The translations under genes and the position numbers were made by a program. From contig NZ_CP078145.1 of the NCBI RefSeq assembly GCF_019222765.1, forward strand, positions 1,302,001 through 1,366,000: a stretch of 64,000 nt of DNA. Reading direction: 5' to 3'. Source of the DNA: Nocardia iowensis. Its GTDB lineage: Bacteria; Actinomycetota; Actinomycetes; Mycobacteriales; Mycobacteriaceae. The notes beneath the pieces were generated by a model. That model saw only the letters and a program-made list of their open reading frames with translations. It did no database searches and was not told where the DNA came from. How positions within the stretch are numbered: position 1 is the stretch's first letter; each line of letters begins with the position of its first letter. Shown here piece by piece: positions 1 through 8,257 of the stretch.

Positions 1-151
1 TCTCCAGTTCCTCCAGCCCCTGAACCAGGGTGTCGACCTGCCACCCGCCGCAGCCCGGTGCGCCGTGCGCGGGCACCGCGGCGGCACCGGCCCCCGCCAC
101 CAGCGCCACCGCGACGCACAACACTCGAATTCGCTTGCCCAACATCCCCAT
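1..151 (-). CDS. Secreted protein, N-terminal part (runs off left edge)
   Basis: Reading leftward from an ATG at 149-151 (a second in-frame ATG lies at 143-145), the frame stays open to the window edge, 50 codons. It starts with a signal peptide: Lys/Arg (KRIR), a hydrophobic Val/Ala/Leu core and a likely AHG or AXA cleavage site near residues 27-31. The mature part begins with a Cys and Trp (GCGGW). No ribosome binding site is obvious. The rest is outside the window, so no function can be given. Confidence 0.6.
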   Translation of the reverse strand, partial: MGMLGKRIRVLCVAVALVAGAGAAAVPAHGAPGCGGWQVDTLVQGLEELE

Positions 152-233
152 CCGCGCAGCCTAGGTTGCCGCACCGTCGAGGTCGACACCGCAAAACCGT
201 GGGCGCGGCAACGTCGCGGTGTCCCGAACCAAG

Positions 234-779
234 CTAATTCGCCGGACGCTCCGGCAGCGCGCACACGCCGCCCTCGGCCATGCCGGTCGGACGGACGCCG
301 AGACCCTGGTTGAGGCGGGAGCGTTGGTTTTCCCAGGCGATGGTGGCCGCCAGTTCGGCGAGTTGGGCTTTGGAGAGGTGGGTCAGCAGTTCGGCGCGTA
401 GGTCGTCGAGGTCGACCGCGGGTGTGCTTGACATCGCTTCGGCAAAGGCGATGACGAGTTTTTGCAGGTCGGTATAGGCGTCGCTGGTTCGGAAGCGCGG
501 CAGGTCGAGCAGCTGTTGCTCGGTGAGGCCGGCCGACTTCGCCAGCGCAGAGCCGATGTCCAGACAGAACTCGCAGTTCACCAGGCCCGCGGTTTTCAGT
601 TCGGCCAGTTCTTTGAGCTTCGGGTCCAGCCGGTTGCTGAATATCAGTGCCGTCTCGTAAATGATTGTGCTGAACAGGATCTGTGGTCGCCGGACGAGCC
701 AGCCGACCAGATCGGACCGGTTCCGCTTCGCCTGCCGCACTGCCTGCAGATAGTGCCGAATCCGTGTCAACGCTCGCAT
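234..779 (-). CDS. Carboxymuconolactone decarboxylase / AhpD-like family protein
   Basis: A 181-residue all-helical protein of the CMD/AhpD family. The family signature is visible: a CxxC pair (CEFC) in a segment reading LVNCEFCLDIGSALAK, preceded by an ELAELK stretch. Family members act as peroxidase-like reductants or decarboxylases. The Cys pair favours the redox type, but the substrate is unknown. The start at 779 was chosen because an AGGAGG lies just upstream; an in-frame extension to 956 has no such site and runs into the promoter of the divergent RidA gene. Two palindromes lie upstream (796-810 and 822-836), so an unidentified regulator probably controls it. Confidence 0.8.
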   Translation of the reverse strand: MRALTRIRHYLQAVRQAKRNRSDLVGWLVRRPQILFSTIIYETALIFSNRLDPKLKELAELKTAGLVNCEFCLDIGSALAKSAGLTEQQLLDLPRFRTSDAYTDLQKLVIAFAEAMSSTPAVDLDDLRAELLTHLSKAQLAELAATIAWENQRSRLNQGLGVRPTGMAEGGVCALPERPAN

Positions 780-795
780 TACCCCGCCCTCCTGT

Positions 796-836
796 GTCGG
801 ATGATCCGACTCTACATTGAAACTACGGCCTGTAGT
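796..836. promoter_or_regulatory. Two palindromes between CMD and RidA genes
   Basis: GTCGGA-N3-TCCGAC occupies 796-810 and ACTAC-GGCCT-GTAGT occupies 822-836, both upstream of the CMD start at 779. The second is embedded in a wider ACTCTAC...TAGAGT pair. They resemble TetR/MarR operators. No regulator gene is adjacent, so the cognate protein is unknown. Confidence 0.4.
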
Positions 837-910
837 AGAGTTTTCCCGCAACATCGAAACCGCTTGTGCCGCAGGCAGCCTGATCCACGGTCTGCGATTA
901 GGATGCGCGG

Positions 911-1315
911 ATGGGCAGTACATCGCACAACCCGGCAGACTCGCAGCCGCCCGCACCGGGCTTCGCGCACGCGACCTCGGCGACCGGCAACAGGATCATT
1001 CACATCTCCGGCCAGGTCGGCACCGACGCGTCAGGGCGAGTCGTCGACGGGGGTCTGACCGCCCAGACAACCCAGGCCATGATCAACCTGGGCCGCGCAC
1101 TGGAGGCAGCGGGCGGCAAGCCCGCCGACCTCGTCAGTGTTCGGTTCTATGTGGTGGATTGGGACCCGTCGAAATTCGAGGCACTCGGTGCGGGCGGTGC
1201 CGCCGCCCGCGCGCACTATGAGTTCCCGGAAACCGCGGTCACCCTCGTCGGCGTGGCTGCCTTGTTCACCCCGGAGCACCTCATCGAGGTCGAGGGCGTC
1301 GCCGTCGTCGACTGA
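911..1315 (+). CDS. RidA/YjgF/YER057c family protein
   Basis: 134 residues, typical RidA length. Seen: an IHISGQVG strand early, a DLVSVRFYVVD segment and a VEGVAVVD ending. The family deaminates reactive enamine/imine intermediates of PLP enzymes, or acts on related small substrates. The canonical C-terminal Arg-Cys motif of true RidA is not evident (end is IEVEGVAVVD), so it may be a RidA subgroup without imine deaminase activity. It starts with ATG and lies divergent from the CMD gene. Confidence 0.8.
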   Translation: MGSTSHNPADSQPPAPGFAHATSATGNRIIHISGQVGTDASGRVVDGGLTAQTTQAMINLGRALEAAGGKPADLVSVRFYVVDWDPSKFEALGAGGAAARAHYEFPETAVTLVGVAALFTPEHLIEVEGVAVVD

Positions 1316-1360
1316 GCCCGTCGACAGCGCGGGCTGCGCGGCGTCTGTCAGAATCGGGGG

Positions 1361-1684
1361 GTGACCGATGCCGAGACCTCCACCGCGGACCAGCGGGCCG
1401 GCAGTGTGGGCGGCCAGTTCCTGCGCCAGCACCTGCCGATGGTGCTCGTGGCGCTGGTCATCCTGGTGGCGATCGTGTTCGTCGCGCAGGACCGGTGGCG
1501 CCGCGGTGCGCTGTTCTTCGGCGGGGCGACCTTGCTGGCCGCGGCGTTCCGACTGTGCCTGCCGACCGCCCGCGTCGGACTCCTCGCGGTGCGCAGCAAG
1601 CCCTTCGATGTGGGCGCGCTGACGCTGCTCGGCTCCGCCATTGTGTTCATCGCCGCGACCATCAACACCCTCGGCGTCGGATAG
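1361..1684 (+). CDS. DUF3017 membrane protein
   Basis: 107 residues with three hydrophobic segments (about 26-43, 50-67 and 83-103) separated by short Arg/Lys loops, matching actinobacterial DUF3017. In mycobacteria the family sits next to folD close to metX; here too it lies a few kb from metXY. The GTG start at 1361 follows a GGGGG tract. The function of the family is not known. Confidence 0.75.
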   Translation: MTDAETSTADQRAGSVGGQFLRQHLPMVLVALVILVAIVFVAQDRWRRGALFFGGATLLAAAFRLCLPTARVGLLAVRSKPFDVGALTLLGSAIVFIAATINTLGVG

Positions 1685-1752
1685 TCACTCCCGCCCGCTC
1701 CCATCCGACTTCGTGCGCGCGAACTCGCGGAGTGCGTTGGCGCGCAACGGGT

Positions 1753-2400
1753 TCAGTGCGTTGTGGCATACCGCTCCAGGAAAACCGTGTGCGCACGGGA
1801 CCTGCGGCCGGGATGCGGCGGGATGGTGTCGCTGTAGCCGACGGCCACCATGACCGCGATGGCGAGCTCGTCCCGATCACCGACGCCGATGGCCTGCTTG
1901 ACCAGCTCGGGGTCCCAGCCGTTCATCGGGGCCGAGGCCAGGCCGAGGCTGGTGGCGGCGAGCATGACGTAGGTGGCCGCGATCATCGCGTTCTTGATGG
2001 CGTTCTCCCGGAGCAGGCCGCGCTCCCGTAGTGAATGGAATTCGCTGCGCGAATCGAACATCGCGGTGAACTCGTCATTCCACGCACCATTGCGCCGGGC
2101 CAGTGCGGCGATGTCGGCATTGCTGTCCTGCCAGGCCAGCGGATCGGCCACGAAGACCAGGACGACCGGAGCTTCCACCGGCTGTGGCTGGCCGAACGCG
2201 GCCTCCGACAGCGCTTGCCGTCCGGCTTCGCTGGTGACGACGACGATCGAGCGGTCCTGCATATTCCAGGCGCTCGGCGCCTGCACCGCCAGCTCCAGCA
2301 GTTCGTCGACCAACTCCGGTGCCACGGATTCGGGCCGGAAATGGCGGGTGGTGCGGCGGGCGCGGATCGCGGCGGGGACCGAAAGTGTCTGTGTTTCCAT
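1753..2400 (-). CDS. Nitroreductase family flavoprotein
   Basis: 215 residues of the FMN-dependent nitroreductase fold. The N-terminal IRARRTTRHF matches the FMN-binding RRSxR segment. The substrate/FMN segment AVQAPSAWNMQ and the late SLGLASAPMNGWDPELVKQAIG, for cofactor contacts and dimerization, are also present. It probably reduces nitroaromatics, quinones or similar using NAD(P)H. Start 2400 is the first Met of the conserved domain. It is divergent from an HxlR regulator with a 69-bp shared promoter, so it is probably the regulator's target, as in other HxlR/oxidoreductase pairs. Confidence 0.85.
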   Translation of the reverse strand: METQTLSVPAAIRARRTTRHFRPESVAPELVDELLELAVQAPSAWNMQDRSIVVVTSEAGRQALSEAAFGQPQPVEAPVVLVFVADPLAWQDSNADIAALARRNGAWNDEFTAMFDSRSEFHSLRERGLLRENAIKNAMIAATYVMLAATSLGLASAPMNGWDPELVKQAIGVGDRDELAIAVMVAVGYSDTIPPHPGRRSRAHTVFLERYATTH

Positions 2401-2439
2401 AATTCTTACTATCGGAGAGTGGCACCCCAATAGGAAGAA

Positions 2440-2460
2440 GGCACTTTTTGGTGCGTTACA
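2440..2460. promoter_or_regulatory. Candidate HxlR operator, nitroreductase/HxlR promoter
   Basis: The 69-bp divergent spacer holds GCAC-N6-GTGC (2444-2457) within GGCACTTTTTGGTGCG. It is the only symmetrical element there and lies just before the regulator start at 2470. Weak on its own; support comes from its position. Confidence 0.3.
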
Positions 2461-2469
2461 CTCGCAGAG

Positions 2470-2847
2470 GTGCGCACGCTCATCGAGGGCTCCGGCCTGC
2501 CCGCCGACATCTACTCGGCCAAATGTCCCACCCGTCAGGTGCTCGACCACATCGCGGGCAAGTGGACGGTGCTGATCGTCGACGCCCTGGCCGACGGGAC
2601 CATGCGCTACACCGAGCTACGCAAACGCATCGATGGCATCTCGCAGAAGATGCTGACGCAGACCCTCCGTCAGCTGGAAACCGACGGATTCCTCACCCGC
2701 ACAGTGCATCCCACCGTGCCGCCGCGGGTCGAGTACACCCTCACCGACCTCGGCCACAGTCTGCGCACACCCATTGCGGCCCTGCGGGATTGGATAGAAT
2801 CCAACATAAATCTCATCGAGGAAGCGCGTCGCTCAGCGGCCCGTTGA
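2470..2847 (+). CDS. HxlR-family transcriptional regulator
   Basis: 125 residues, the usual HxlR length. The hallmark N-terminal Cys followed by VLDHIAGKWTVLIVDAL is seen at about residues 19-40, then the recognition segment GISQKMLTQTLRQLETDGFLTR and the wing with VPPRVEYTLTDLG. HxlR proteins are winged-helix dimers, often sensing electrophiles or redox state through the N-terminal Cys. GTG start at 2470. Divergent from the nitroreductase gene, its likely target. It ends 5 bp before the convergent oxygenase gene. Confidence 0.9.
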   Translation: MRTLIEGSGLPADIYSAKCPTRQVLDHIAGKWTVLIVDALADGTMRYTELRKRIDGISQKMLTQTLRQLETDGFLTRTVHPTVPPRVEYTLTDLGHSLRTPIAALRDWIESNINLIEEARRSAAR

Positions 2848-2852
2848 AGGTC

Positions 2853-3806
2853 TCAGGCCGGTTCGGCGACCAGTGTGGGACGACCGGATCGGCTGCTGTA
2901 CAAGGCGCGTGCCTCGGTCGGGGTGATCGTCTCGAGCTTGGCGGGCGGCTCCGCGTTGATGTGCTGCTTCAAGATCTGGCCTGCCAACGGCGCGATGAAC
3001 GGGGCGGCGAGTAGCAGTCCGAACGAGTTGAATCTGGTGAACCCCCAGACCAGCACCTTCGCGGGCAGCCGGATCGCGAGATCAACGATGCCGGGGCGGT
3101 CGAACCGGCCGAGCTTGCGCATCCACTTCGGCAGCGTCGCGACCGAGGCCAGTGAAAGTAGCCTGCTGCCAACGGCATACGAGAGCCCGGCGCCGTTGCG
3201 CGGTGAGGTCCACAGCAGGTGGTGCATGCCTTCCTCGGCCCGCTCGGAGGTGCACAGGCGCGGCCGAACCTCGGCGAAGTACTCGCGCACCTCGGCACGT
3301 GAGCGCGGTACGTCCTCCGGCTTGCAGGTCTGCAGCTCGGCGGCGATCGCGCATTCGTGCCAGTATCGCGTCTCCTCCTCCGGCGTCAGCGGGCCCGGAC
3401 CGAACACCTCGTATGCCTTGAGTACCGAATGCCAGCCGGTGATGTGGATCCACAGCTGGGTCTCGGGGCTGTTCGCGCTGTAGCGGTTTCCGCTGATCGG
3501 TTCGATGCCGGTCATCGGCGCGTGGATCCGCATGAGATGCTCGGCCGCCTGGATGGCGGTGCGCCCGTCGGCGATCGCGGCGATCAGGAAGTAGGCGAAG
3601 GTGTGGTCGAGGCGCTTGCGCGGGTCGCTGTAGATGCCGCGCGAGTCGGCTACGGCCGCGGTGAGGAACGGGTCGAAGTGCTCGAGCACCACCGCTCGCT
3701 GGAACCCGATGACCGCGGTGGGTGCGGTCCAGACCTTCCAACTCGGTGAATCGGGGCCGAAGAACCCGTAGTCGTCCCGGCGCAGGGTGGTCGGATCGAA
3801 CTGCAT
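2853..3806 (-). CDS. Oxygenase MpaB family protein (DUF2236)
   Basis: 317 residues of the ER-bound oxygenase MpaB/latex clearing protein-like superfamily. Seen: FGPDSPSWKVWTAPTAVIGFQRAVVLEHFDPF at the start of the fold, then LDHTFAYFLIAAIADGRTAIQAAEHLMRIHAPMTG and TQLWIHITGWHSVLKAYEVFG. The conserved His pattern suits a heme-dependent oxygenase, but substrate is unknown. Start 3806 is preceded by AAAGGAG. A second member of the family lies at 29.3 kb, also beside a TetR gene. Divergent from the TetR at 3968, with duplicated operator-like repeats between them. Confidence 0.8.
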   Translation of the reverse strand: MQFDPTTLRRDDYGFFGPDSPSWKVWTAPTAVIGFQRAVVLEHFDPFLTAAVADSRGIYSDPRKRLDHTFAYFLIAAIADGRTAIQAAEHLMRIHAPMTGIEPISGNRYSANSPETQLWIHITGWHSVLKAYEVFGPGPLTPEEETRYWHECAIAAELQTCKPEDVPRSRAEVREYFAEVRPRLCTSERAEEGMHHLLWTSPRNGAGLSYAVGSRLLSLASVATLPKWMRKLGRFDRPGIVDLAIRLPAKVLVWGFTRFNSFGLLLAAPFIAPLAGQILKQHINAEPPAKLETITPTEARALYSSRSGRPTLVAEPA

Positions 3807-3846
3807 CACGTGCTCCTTTGCGGTGATCGCCCCGGCATCGGGGATT

Positions 3847-3903
3847 AATACAACGCAACCGTAGCAATTGCAGACAGTGAATACAACGGGTGCGTAGCAT
3901 TTG
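3847..3903. promoter_or_regulatory. Duplicated operator-like repeats, MpaB/TetR promoter
   Basis: Two direct repeats start at 3847 and 3880 (33 bp apart, about three helical turns). Both read AATACAACG-N4-CGTAGCA-N-TTG, 19 of 24 positions identical. Each copy is an imperfect palindrome, TACAACG-N4-CGTAGCA. They sit between divergent MpaB and TetR genes and are the best candidate TetR binding sites. Confidence 0.5.
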
Positions 3904-3967
3904 TGCGCGTAAGGATTCGCCGGTCCAGGCCGGATGCTGTCAGGATGGACCGCATGGAGGTGAGCCA

Positions 3968-4633
3968 GTGACGACATCGCGCACCGCGCCGGATCGGCCG
4001 CGACGGCGCTACGCGCCACGCCTACCTCCGGAACAGCGGCGGGCCCAACTGCTCGACGCCGCCTTCGCGGTGCTGAGCCGGATGGAACTGCACGAACTGA
4101 GCATGGAGGCGGTCGCCAAGGAGGCGGGCGTGGGTAAGCCGGTGCTCTACACCGTCTTCAAGACCCGCGCCGACCTGGTCGCCGCGCTGCTGGAACGGGA
4201 ACGCGAGCGCGGTCTGGAACAGGTGGCCGCGACCCTGCCGACCGACCTGATGGGCGCCGACCCGGTCGTCGCGGCCTCGGCCACCGTCGAAGCGTTCGTC
4301 GGTGTGGCACTGGAGAATCCGACCCGCTGGCGACTGATCCTCGCCGGGCCGGGCAACGCCCCCGACGAATACCGTGAGGCATTGCGGAATTCCCGAGCGG
4401 GCATCTTCGACCAGGCCGAAGCGCTGGTCCGGATGGGTACCGCACTCGAACCCCGTTGGGCAGGAGTGGATTCCGCGCTGCTCACTAATTCGCTGCTGCA
4501 GGTCGCCGAGATGCTCGGCCGGTTGGCGGTCAGCGAACCGGACGAGTACCCCCGCGAACGCCTCCAGGGCTTCGTCCACGCCATCGTCGGCCTACTGGTC
4601 GGCACGCCTGCCCCGAAACCTCCTGCGGCGTAA
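3968..4633 (+). CDS. TetR/AcrR family regulator
   Basis: 221 residues. N-terminal helix-turn-helix at about 20-75 (RRAQLLDAAFAVLSR, SMEAVAKEAGVGKPVLYTVF) with an FKTRADLVAALL helix-4 start, then a ligand domain of divergent sequence. The GTG start at 3968 follows GGAGGTGAGCCA. The upstream region carries the repeats at 3847-3903. It probably represses the divergent oxygenase and itself. Confidence 0.85.
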   Translation: MTTSRTAPDRPRRRYAPRLPPEQRRAQLLDAAFAVLSRMELHELSMEAVAKEAGVGKPVLYTVFKTRADLVAALLERERERGLEQVAATLPTDLMGADPVVAASATVEAFVGVALENPTRWRLILAGPGNAPDEYREALRNSRAGIFDQAEALVRMGTALEPRWAGVDSALLTNSLLQVAEMLGRLAVSEPDEYPRERLQGFVHAIVGLLVGTPAPKPPAA

Positions 4634-4693
4634 CGCAGTCCGACTGCAGCGCGCGAATCATCACCGTGCGCACGAAATCGCTAGCAACTACCA

Positions 4694-4716
4694 GCGCACC
4701 ACGCAAATCGGTGCGC
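4694..4716. terminator. Hairpin between convergent TetR and metX
   Basis: GCGCACC-N9-GGTGCGC forms a 7-bp perfect stem in the 107-bp spacer between the TetR stop (4633) and the metX stop (4741). There is no T-tract, as is common in GC-rich actinobacteria. It probably ends metX transcription. Confidence 0.45.
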
Positions 4717-4740
4717 GGTAGATCCCCGCCCGGCGCGGAT

Positions 4741-5901
4741 TCAGTTGGCGGGCTGACGGCTCTGCTGAGCCAGTCGCATCGTTTCGGTGAGCAGCTTCGA
4801 TACCGCGGCGGCCTCGGTGAGGAATCCGTCGTGGCCGTCGCGGGAATGCACGATTTCCAGTCCGTCGCAGCCCGGCAGTCCGTCGGCGAGTTCCTGCTGC
4901 GTGCGCAGCGGGTACAGCCGGTCGGAGTCGACGCCGCCGACCACGCACGGCACCGGTGTCGCGGCGAGCGCGGCCCGCACTCCGCCGCGCCCTCGGCCGA
5001 TGTCGTGCCGGTTCATCGCCTCGGTCAGCAGCACGTAGGTGGCCGGATCGAAACGGCTGCAAAGCTTTTCGGCCTGGTGGTCCAGGTAGCTCTGCACCGC
5101 GTACCGGCCGCCGCGCCACGGATCCTCCGCGCCCTGCGCGCTGTTCTCGAAGCGATGATCGAGCTCGTCCTCGGTGCGATAGGTCAGGTGCGCGATGCGC
5201 CGGGCGATGCCCATGCCGGTCATCGGGGCCCGGTCGGTGTCGTGGTAATCGCCGCCCTGCCAGTCCGGATCGGCCTTGATCGCCGCGATCTGGGTGGTCT
5301 GGGTGCCGATCTGGTCGGCGGTGGCGCGGGCGCCGACGGCGAGCACCAGCGCCGAGCCGACCCGGTCCGGCATGCCGACCATCCACTCCAGCACCCGCAT
5401 GCCGCCCATCGACCCGCCGACCACGGCGGCCAGCCGCTCGATGCCGAGCAGGTCCATCAGCGCGGCCTCGGCGGCCACCTGATCGCGGATGGAGATCTCC
5501 GGAAACCGTGCACCCCAAGGCTTTCCGTCGGGCGCGAGGGTCGACGGCCCGGTGCTGCCCTTGCAGCCGCCGAGCACGTTCGTCGCGATCACACACCACT
5601 CGTCGGTGTCGAGCGGACAGCCGGGTCCGACCATGCCGTCCCACCACCCCGGCAGCGGATGGATGTCATCGGGGTGGCCGACCACGTGTGAGTCGCCGGT
5701 CAGCGCGTGCTCGACCAGCACCACATTGTCCAACGTGGGGGAGAGCTCTCCCCAGCGCTGCACGGCGAGGTGGACCTGCGGGATGACCGCGCCGCTCTCC
5801 AACTGCACGTCACCGATCGGGATGATGCCGAGCCGCCCGTCCGGGGGCGGCAGGGCCACCCCGGACGAACGGGCGTGACTCGGTTCGCTACTCACCTTCA
5901 C
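4741..5901 (-). CDS. metX: Homoserine O-acetyltransferase MetX
   Basis: 386 residues, normal for the family. It transfers acetyl from acetyl-CoA to homoserine, making the substrate for MetY. Seen: the alpha/beta hydrolase fold with nucleophile Ser164 in GGSMGG, the family segment [13 protein letters not shown] (108-120) and the catalytic His357 in GHDGF; the Asp is in the VDSDRLYP region. The GTG start overlaps the metY stop (GTGA), so translation is probably coupled. The pair matches M. tuberculosis Rv3340-Rv3341. The whole operon lies behind the leader at 7289-7448. Confidence 0.95.
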   Translation of the reverse strand: MKVSSEPSHARSSGVALPPPDGRLGIIPIGDVQLESGAVIPQVHLAVQRWGELSPTLDNVVLVEHALTGDSHVVGHPDDIHPLPGWWDGMVGPGCPLDTDEWCVIATNVLGGCKGSTGPSTLAPDGKPWGARFPEISIRDQVAAEAALMDLLGIERLAAVVGGSMGGMRVLEWMVGMPDRVGSALVLAVGARATADQIGTQTTQIAAIKADPDWQGGDYHDTDRAPMTGMGIARRIAHLTYRTEDELDHRFENSAQGAEDPWRGGRYAVQSYLDHQAEKLCSRFDPATYVLLTEAMNRHDIGRGRGGVRAALAATPVPCVVGGVDSDRLYPLRTQQELADGLPGCDGLEIVHSRDGHDGFLTEAAAVSKLLTETMRLAQQSRQPAN

Positions 5902-7244
5902 GTCGCCGCCGCCGCGAAACCGGCACGCAGATCGGCGAGGATGTCATCGATTCCCTCGATGCCCACCGCAAGGCGGACCAGGCCCGGAGTGACGCCCGCG
6001 ACGAGTTGCTCGTCCGGCGTCAGCTGCGAATGTGTGGTCGACGCGGGGTGAATCACGAGGGAGCGCACATCACCGATGTTAGCCACATGGCTGTGCAGGA
6101 CTAATCCGTCCACGAACTTCTTGCCCGCGTCGACGCCGCCACGCAGCTCGAAGGCCACGATCGCGCCCGCGCCCTTCGGTGCGAGTCGCTGCCCGCGTTC
6201 GTACCACGGCGACGACGGCAGGCCCGCGTAGCTGACCGATTCCACGTCCGGGTGGGTGGTCAGGAATTCGGCCACCGCCTTGGCATTGGCGACGTGCCGC
6301 TCGACCCGCAGGCTCAGCGTCTCGATGCCCTGGCTGATCAGGAACGCGTTGAACGGCGACACCGCGGAGCCCAGGTCGCGCAGCAGTTGCACGCGCGCCT
6401 TGAGCGCGAAGGCGGGTGCGCCGAGGTCGGCGAACACCGCGCCGTGGTAGCTCGGGTCCGGGGTGGTGAAGCCGGGGAAGCGCGGCTGTCCCTGCGCATC
6501 GGTCACGGTCCAGTCGAAATTGCCGCCGTCGACGATCACCCCGGCCACCGCCGAGCCGTGCCCGCCGAGGTATTTGGTCGCCGAGTGCACGACGATGTCG
6601 GCACCGTGCGCCAGCGGCTGGATCAGGTACGGGGTCGCGACGGTGTTGTCCACGATCAGCGGCAGCCCGGCCTCGTGCGCGACGGCGGCGATGCCGGGGA
6701 TGTCGAAGATGGCGCTGCTCGGGTTGGCGATGGTCTCGCCGTAGAACGCCTTGGTGTTCGGCCGGATCGCGGCGCGCCACTGTTCCAGGTCGTCGGGGTC
6801 GTCGACAAAGGACACCTCGATGCCGAGCTTGGGCAACGAGTAGTGGAAGAGGTTGTAGGTGCCGCCGTAGAGGTGCGGGCTGGACACGATGTGATCGCCG
6901 GCCGCGGCCAGGTTCAGGATCGCGAAGGTCTCCGCGGCCTGGCCCGAGGCCAGCAGCAGCGCGGCGACACCGCCTTCGAGCGCGGCGACCCGCTGCTCCA
7001 CCACGTCCTGGGTGGGATTCGTGATCCGGGTGTAGATATTGCCCGGCTCGGCGAGCCCGAACAGCGCCGCGGCGTGCTCGGTGTCGCGGAAGGCGTACGA
7101 GGTGGTCTGGTAGATGGGCAGGGCCCTGGCACCGGTGCTGCTGTCGGGTGCCTGTCCCGCGTGGACCTGCTTGGTCTCGAAAGACCACTGGGCCGGATCG
7201 GCCGCGAGGATGGGGTCGGCCGCGGGCAGAGTGGAGTCACTCAT
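5898..7244 (-). CDS. metY: O-acetylhomoserine sulfhydrylase (bifunctional aminocarboxypropyltransferase/cysteine synthase type)
   Basis: 448 residues of the Cys/Met-metabolism PLP family. It converts O-acetylhomoserine plus sulfide (or methanethiol) to homocysteine (or methionine). Seen: [10 protein letters not shown], the PLP-contact [19 protein letters not shown] and Schiff-base Lys224 in [11 protein letters not shown]. Start 7244 has GGAG 10 bases upstream; a TTG five codons earlier overlaps that GGAG and is unlikely. First gene of metYX; its 250-base leader carries a SAM-IV aptamer and a cysteine leader peptide, so methionine/SAM and possibly cysteine supply set its expression. Confidence 0.95.
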   Translation of the reverse strand: MSDSTLPAADPILAADPAQWSFETKQVHAGQAPDSSTGARALPIYQTTSYAFRDTEHAAALFGLAEPGNIYTRITNPTQDVVEQRVAALEGGVAALLLASGQAAETFAILNLAAAGDHIVSSPHLYGGTYNLFHYSLPKLGIEVSFVDDPDDLEQWRAAIRPNTKAFYGETIANPSSAIFDIPGIAAVAHEAGLPLIVDNTVATPYLIQPLAHGADIVVHSATKYLGGHGSAVAGVIVDGGNFDWTVTDAQGQPRFPGFTTPDPSYHGAVFADLGAPAFALKARVQLLRDLGSAVSPFNAFLISQGIETLSLRVERHVANAKAVAEFLTTHPDVESVSYAGLPSSPWYERGQRLAPKGAGAIVAFELRGGVDAGKKFVDGLVLHSHVANIGDVRSLVIHPASTTHSQLTPDEQLVAGVTPGLVRLAVGIEGIDDILADLRAGFAAAAT

Positions 7245-7288
7245 GTGGTTTTGCTCCAAAGAAAAGGTTGTTCGCCAGAACTAACGGG

Positions 7289-7321
7289 TCATCGGGATGT
7301 GGGCGAAGGACAACAACACAT
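7289..7321 (-). CDS. Poly-cysteine leader peptide upstream of metY
   Basis: A 10-codon ORF reading MCCCPSPTSR, with ATG at 7319-7321 and TGA at 7289-7291. A full AGGAGG (7330-7335) sits eight bases before the ATG, a better ribosome binding site than metY itself has. Three consecutive Cys codons (all TGT, rare in GC-rich genomes) follow the start. Cysteine-rich upstream ORFs are known attenuators of sulfur genes in mycobacteria. Position, between the riboswitch and metY, suggests a cysteine-sensing translational element. Function is inferred, not shown. Confidence 0.7.
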   Translation of the reverse strand: MCCCPSPTSR

Positions 7322-7348
7322 TTCGGGAACCTCCTGGAAAGCGCGCTT

Positions 7349-7367
7349 GCTCTCGACCTTCGAGAGC
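7349..7367 (-). promoter_or_regulatory. Hairpin between aptamer and leader peptide (possible expression platform)
   Basis: GCTCTCGA-CCT-TCGAGAGC makes an 8-bp perfect stem three bases after the aptamer and 13 bases before the leader peptide's AGGAGG. No T-run follows. It may be part of the switching region; which alternative structure it opposes cannot be told by eye. Confidence 0.5.
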
Positions 7368-7369
7368 CC

Positions 7370-7448
7370 GGTCATCACCCGGAGCACCCCACCGCTGCTG
7401 GAGGGTTGCCGACCAGCGAGCCGGGGCTTGGCGCTGGCACTCATGACC
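7370..7448 (-). ncRNA. SAM-IV riboswitch aptamer
   Basis: On the minus strand, GGTCATGAGTGCCAGCG opens and GGTGATGACC closes the element, pairing GGTCAT with ATGACC (P1). Inside are CCAGCG/CGCTGG (P3), an AAGCCCC loop and a GGTGGGGTGC segment that can form the SAM-I/IV-type pseudoknot, and the CGGCAACCC junction. SAM-IV aptamers are actinobacterial and precede metY/metX-type genes. Binding of S-adenosylmethionine should lower metYX expression. Confidence 0.88.
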
Positions 7449-7489
7449 TGACGGGCATCATAACCGGCGGTCGGTCGCCTGCCGAAATC

Positions 7490-8218
7490 TCATCCGTTTT
7501 CGGTAGTCAGCCCCACGCAGCAGACGCGCATGAACTCGTCGAATGTCGAGACGAAGGTCTGGCGTCCGGCCGCGGCCGCCGCCGTGAGGTCGTCGTCGAA
7601 CAGGGCGTCCGAGCGTTCCATGCCGAGATGTCCGACCAGCTGCCAGACGCCGAGGATCAAGCGCACCGGCAGGGCGTCCGGCTCGGTGCCGAGCCGTTCG
7701 GCGAGCACTTCGGCGATCGCAGTGTTCTGCCGGTCGGCGTGCTCGAGACTGCGCGCGCTGACCGCCTGGCTACTGCGCAGGATCCGCTGCATCTGCTGGA
7801 ACTGCTGGAAGGACACGGGTGCCTCGGTCGGGGCGAGCGCGGCCTTGTCGATGACCCGCAGGAACGCTTCGCGTAGCGATGCCAGCTCGTTGCCGGTGAT
7901 CGGCAGGCCGCGCAGTGCCTCGGCAACGGCGATGCTGAAGTCCCGGATCGGACCGAGGACGATGTCTTCCTTGCTGTCGAAGTACCGGTTGATGGTGCGG
8001 GGCGAGACGTCGGCGGCGTTGGCGATCTGTTCGACCGTCGTCGCGTCGAATCCCTGTGTGTCACAGAGGTTCAGGCCGACCTCGATGATCCGCAGTCTGG
8101 TCTGCTGCTTCTTGCGTTCACGCAGGCCGGGGGGTGGTCCCGCAGGTGTCGATGCGCTCGCAGGGTTCTCCGCTGCGGCACTCGCGCCCGTAGGCGTCGG
8201 TGACTCGAGCATGGCCAT
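7490..8218 (-). CDS. TetR family regulator of the adjacent MFS pump
   Basis: About 242 residues. A disordered Pro/Ala/Ser-rich N-terminus (about 30 residues) precedes a clear TetR DNA-binding domain: RIIEVGLNLCDTQGFDATTVEQIANAADVSPRTINRYFDSKEDIV. This HTH resembles the MftR/TetR_N subgroup. ATG at 8218; a GTG directly before it is also possible. Divergent from a 14-TM MFS exporter, with two palindromes in the shared promoter (8258-8299) that are its likely operators. Confidence 0.88.
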   Translation of the reverse strand: MAMLESPTPTGASAAAENPASASTPAGPPPGLRERKKQQTRLRIIEVGLNLCDTQGFDATTVEQIANAADVSPRTINRYFDSKEDIVLGPIRDFSIAVAEALRGLPITGNELASLREAFLRVIDKAALAPTEAPVSFQQFQQMQRILRSSQAVSARSLEHADRQNTAIAEVLAERLGTEPDALPVRLILGVWQLVGHLGMERSDALFDDDLTAAAAAGRQTFVSTFDEFMRVCCVGLTTENG

Positions 8219-8257
8219 CACCCTAGCGCAACCCCACGTTTACTGTCGCCAAGCGCC

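Noticed and set aside
4666..5691. Long plus-strand open frame (341 codons) opposite metX
   Set aside because: Arg/Ala/Gly-rich antisense shadow of a high-GC gene; metX on the other strand is unambiguous.
6252..7451. Plus-strand open frame opposite metY and its leader
   Set aside because: Covers the SAM-IV aptamer and metY in antisense; no family motif.
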